From Tanypteryx hageni (taxonomy: Eukaryota; Arthropoda; Insecta; Odonata; Petaluridae), in assembly GCA_028673005.1 (NCBI GenBank), contig CM054113.1, positions 41,420,117-41,484,116 of the forward strand: a stretch of DNA of 64,000 bases. Direction: 5' to 3'. This document shows, piece by piece, positions 60,670 through 64,000 of the stretch (the first letter of the stretch is position 1; the number at the start of each line of letters is the position of its first letter). Below the pieces are notes generated by a model that saw only the letters and a list, made by a program, of their open reading frames with translations, did no database searches and was not told where the DNA came from. The position numbers and the translations under genes were made by a program.

Positions 60670-63300
60670 TCGGAATAACGCCTCGATAAATCGCACAGAA
60701 ATGGCAAGTTCCGCCGAATAAAAGCCGTGGGGTCGTAAATTTTATTAAAGATGATATATATTTTCTCGGAAAAAAGAGCGTATTAAATGGGTTAAGATGC
60801 GCTTTGGCGATAACTCCGGGTCGTTTATATTTGCTTAGATAGACAAATAAAAACACACTGAAATTATTTAAGAAATGGAAATCGTAAGGGGGTTTAGAAG
60901 ATAAAAATGTTGTGACTCGTTGATCGATGTTCACGCGTATCACTCTCTTATTTATTTATTCCTAAAAATGAATAGCCATGAAATATTGGGCTATGGCGTT
61001 TTTACGACTCAGAATAGAACTGATCGCTATTGGTGCTTTATTTAGGGCGAGTCTGAGAGATTAAATTTGGCAATATTGAAATTACATTTTCGTGTAAGAA
61101 AATAAAATCTTCAAACCGGAGCATGTAACTTACACCACGATTTCACCGATGATATCGTGGCAGTTTTAGTGATTACAAATTTAATGAGGTTAAAAGGCAA
61201 AAATAATGGATGATAACATATCGAGTTTAATCCACTTCACTCGATCTATATCAATTTTTCGTTATGTTTATTCTGCCATAGAGGAAGAAAATAAAATTTG
61301 TAATAATCGAAAAGGCAAAAGGTTCTTTTTAATTACATTAATCGTCCCTATTATGATAAAACCCGATCTCATAAGATTTCATAAATGGAAGCATATTAAT
61401 TACGAACGGTCAGTACGACTTCTATAAATCTTTCTCGGCTAATTTTCTTTAAGGTTTTAAACTGATCATCGTACATTATTGAAGGCATAAATTCGATCCC
61501 AAAGGAGATAACCATTTCCATTTGATTAACATGGAAATAAGTGTAAGATATTTTTCGTTTACACTTCAGAAATCGTGTTTAGGTAGGAGCTCGAGAACAA
61601 AATGTGTAGACGTCAACATAAGCGAAATTAATTTTTCTATTCAAGAAAACTATAAAGGAGCGGAAGAGTTTAACTAAAGGAATACAAAAGCGACAAGCAT
61701 CAATTATCAACGGTAGATGACGCAAAAAGAGATTGAAAGATTAATATACGAGATAAACTGGGTCGAAAAGAAAAGAATATCCTTCAAGAATCATAGAAAG
61801 GCGGGGTAGGTAGGCAATATGGCCCAGCGAAGGAAAAGGCGAGGAAGGCTGCAATAGAGGGAATGCCATGGTTGAGACAGCCAGAGCGTTCCACAAAAGA
61901 GCCGTTGGGAAGTGGGGAAAAGTTTAATTGCGGTTCACTTGGGAGAGAGGGTGAGGACGCTTGCAAGAAGGTTCTCGAGGCCCTTCAATTCACTGCCTAA
62001 GAACGCCTTATGGGAGCAACAATAGAACGGAAGGAGAGGCTCGCATCCGACATTAAGCGACCAAGTTTTTAATTCTACCGCTCAAATTTTGAGGAGGCAG
62101 ACGAGAGGTGAAGTGAACAAACGATTCGGCTAACCCAAGGCGCGCGCGCGATGGCTGCAAATATTATGGATTTCGATAAATCGATTGAAAATAGATTGAA
62201 TAGCCCAGAAAGCTTACAATCCATTTTTTATCATTTTTTTTTTTTGATCAAGTTGGAGATGCCAGCAAAAAACTTTGTTTTTTTTGTCTTATCGCTTGAT
62301 TGACATGATAGATCAATGGAATTATTTCAAAAATATGAATGACGATTAATGAAAACTGCGGTCATAGAAAAGTAACGATTTAAAATATAATATCTATTAA
62401 GCCAAACATCGTTTTTAAGACAAAGGTGTTTAATCTAATATTACTTATATTAAAACATTATATTAAATATTATTTTCAGCTTCAAGACATTGAATATTTT
62501 ATATGCCATAAGAATAACATGATTATCCGCCTTCATAAGTACTTCTACATATCAAACAATATTAATTCATTAAAATTTCTAAAACATTTTTTATTTTCAT
62601 AACTAAATATATATTATATGCAGTAAACCGCGCTCCTTATTTTAAAATAGTACTTTATTTTTCTAAATAAAATTACCATCACTTGAATCGATTTTTATTG
62701 CAATGGAACTACTCTAAAATGAATAACTAAAGAATAATATTTATAAATATACCTATCTAAATATATAAAAAACAATACATTTTCATTTGAGATATTCACC
62801 TTTTAATAATTTGTTTTTCTACACGAAGTGCATAAAATGCTAAAAATGTGCGCTTTAAGAGTATTAAGAGTTTAACAAAGGGTCTAAAATGCAGACACAG
62901 TGCTCACGTGATCCTACGCATTGATCTCATTCCTTACTCCCAATACACGAGCAGCTTCCAGTGTTCTACATAGTATGCCAAATAGTAACTACCGATCCAA
63001 GAGAAGCAAAAAACACCCACATATGTATTATACTATTCCGCGAAACACAGAATGCGAAATTCCTCTCACTCGATAAACTACAATCCGAAAGACCCCGAAC
63101 GGTAAAAAAGAGCAACAACAGCGAAACCTAAAACACACTGTACAGTCTCTTGGAACCCCCTTCTTCGTACAACATGAGCCGTTTTTCCTTCTTCGTTCCC
63201 CTCACTCTCTCTCCTACCGCTTTTACCCTTAAAATTCCACATTCCACGCCGTAGAGCCATGGGCGGGGCTTATCAAAACCGCTGGCTTCACTAATTACAT
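60670..63300. other. Non-genic AT-rich spacer
   Basis: No gene or mobile element was recognised. 62200-62880 is very AT-rich with a run of T at about 62238-62246. Confidence 0.45.
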
Positions 63301-63309
63301 CCGTATTCG

Positions 63310-63730
63310 GGAAGGGAGAGTTAGGGAAGAGAAAGAGGAAGAGAGATAGAGCTGAGGGGAAGAGAAATGACGGCGGGAATAGGAGGAAAAGAGGAACACA
63401 AAGCGTATGGTTGGTTGGTTTTCACAGAGGAAACAAAATTGAGAGAGAAAGAAGGGTAGAGGGAGGGAACAGGGAGAGGAGGAGGGAGAGAAAGAGGGAG
63501 AGAGGGAGGAGGGCGAGAGAGGAGAGAGGGAGGAGTGCGAGAGAGGGAGGAAGGAGAGAGAAGAGAGAGAGGGAGAAGAGGGAGAGAGAAAGAAGAGTGA
63601 GGGAGGGGAAGGAGAGAGAGGGGAAGGAGAGAGAAGGGAGAGAGGGAGAAGATGGAGAGAGAAAGAAGAGGGAGGGAAGGGAAGGAGAGAGAGAGGGGAA
63701 GGAGAGAGAGAGGGGGGAAAAAGAGGGAAG
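63310..63730. repeat. Polypurine (GA)n-rich tract
   Basis: About 400 bases of the plus strand consist almost only of G and A, with irregular GAGAGGGAGA repeats and few interruptions. Open frames on both strands (Arg/Glu/Gly or Ser/Leu/Pro) are compositional. Confidence 0.85.
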
Positions 63731-63734
63731 AGGA

Positions 63735-64000
63735 TAATGAGGGGTTTGAAAATGTCCCAATTCTATGAGAAGGAAAAGGGTGGAAAACGCTCGGATCCGT
63801 TTCAACCCTACTTTACGCCCATTTTAATTTTCATAGAAAAAAATGAGACGGGAGGTAATGGAAAAGGGAGTGCCGGAGGAGTACTCGGAAGGGGATAAGG
63901 AGACGGAGGAAAACTGTTTGCATCTCCCCACCACGGTGGAGGAAAAATAACGAAATTTTTCAGGACTGAAGATGGATGGCGGAAGACATTGGGACACGTT
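63735..64000. other. Window end, no feature seen
   Basis: The sequence is G/A-leaning with no gene or repeat that I can support. Confidence 0.5.

Noticed and set aside
1..64000. CRISPR arrays, bacterial operons, phage modules
   Set aside because: There are no regularly spaced identical repeats with unique spacers and no compact gene clusters. The content is that of a eukaryotic nuclear genome.

Overview
The window looks like gene-poor nuclear DNA of an animal, most likely an arthropod. The evidence is a landscape of LINE retrotransposons, short DNA-transposon derivatives, Helitron-like elements, tRNA-derived SINE pieces, long (AT)n microsatellites and many GA/CT-rich low-complexity tracts, with no operon structure or closely packed reading frames. 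I found no convincing host protein-coding gene, no intact tRNA or rRNA gene and no CRISPR array. The species cannot be read from the sequence, and 'arthropod' is an inference from the style of the elements.

Layout. 1-5.6 kb: simple sequence, a 166-bp pogo/Tc1-mariner-type MITE (1443-1608) and a decayed CR1/Jockey-type LINE 3' end (about 4514-5192, minus strand). 5.64-8.34 kb: RTE-like LINE copy 1 (minus), 5'-truncated but with an uninterrupted 873-codon endonuclease/reverse transcriptase frame. 8.3-16.5 kb: no gene; a CT-rich tract and a 24-bp minisatellite. 16.5-17.4 kb: an (AT)n array followed by a 777-bp Helitron-like non-autonomous element. 17.4-31.3 kb: no gene; a SINE fragment and purine-rich tracts. 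31.3-32.8 kb: a dense cluster of (AT)n, a second Helitron-like copy (31618-32336), then a 366-bp near-perfect palindrome (32381-32746) capped by more (AT)n. 32.8-41.2 kb: AT-rich and GA-rich DNA with one SINE-like unit. 41.2-44.45 kb: a tRNA-like SINE head directly followed by LINE copy 2 (plus), which keeps the 5' endonuclease region but has two single-base frameshifts. 44.5-64 kb: no gene; minisatellites, long polypurine tracts and a 307-bp hAT-type MITE with a perfect 8-bp target duplication.

How the parts relate. The two RTE-like copies differ at about ten amino acids over some 870 and lie about 33 kb apart in opposite orientation, so this family moved recently. The best candidates for something undescribed are the Helitron-like family, which is built from degenerate ~145-bp subunits and whose 5' end merges with (AT)n, and the palindrome beside one of its copies.
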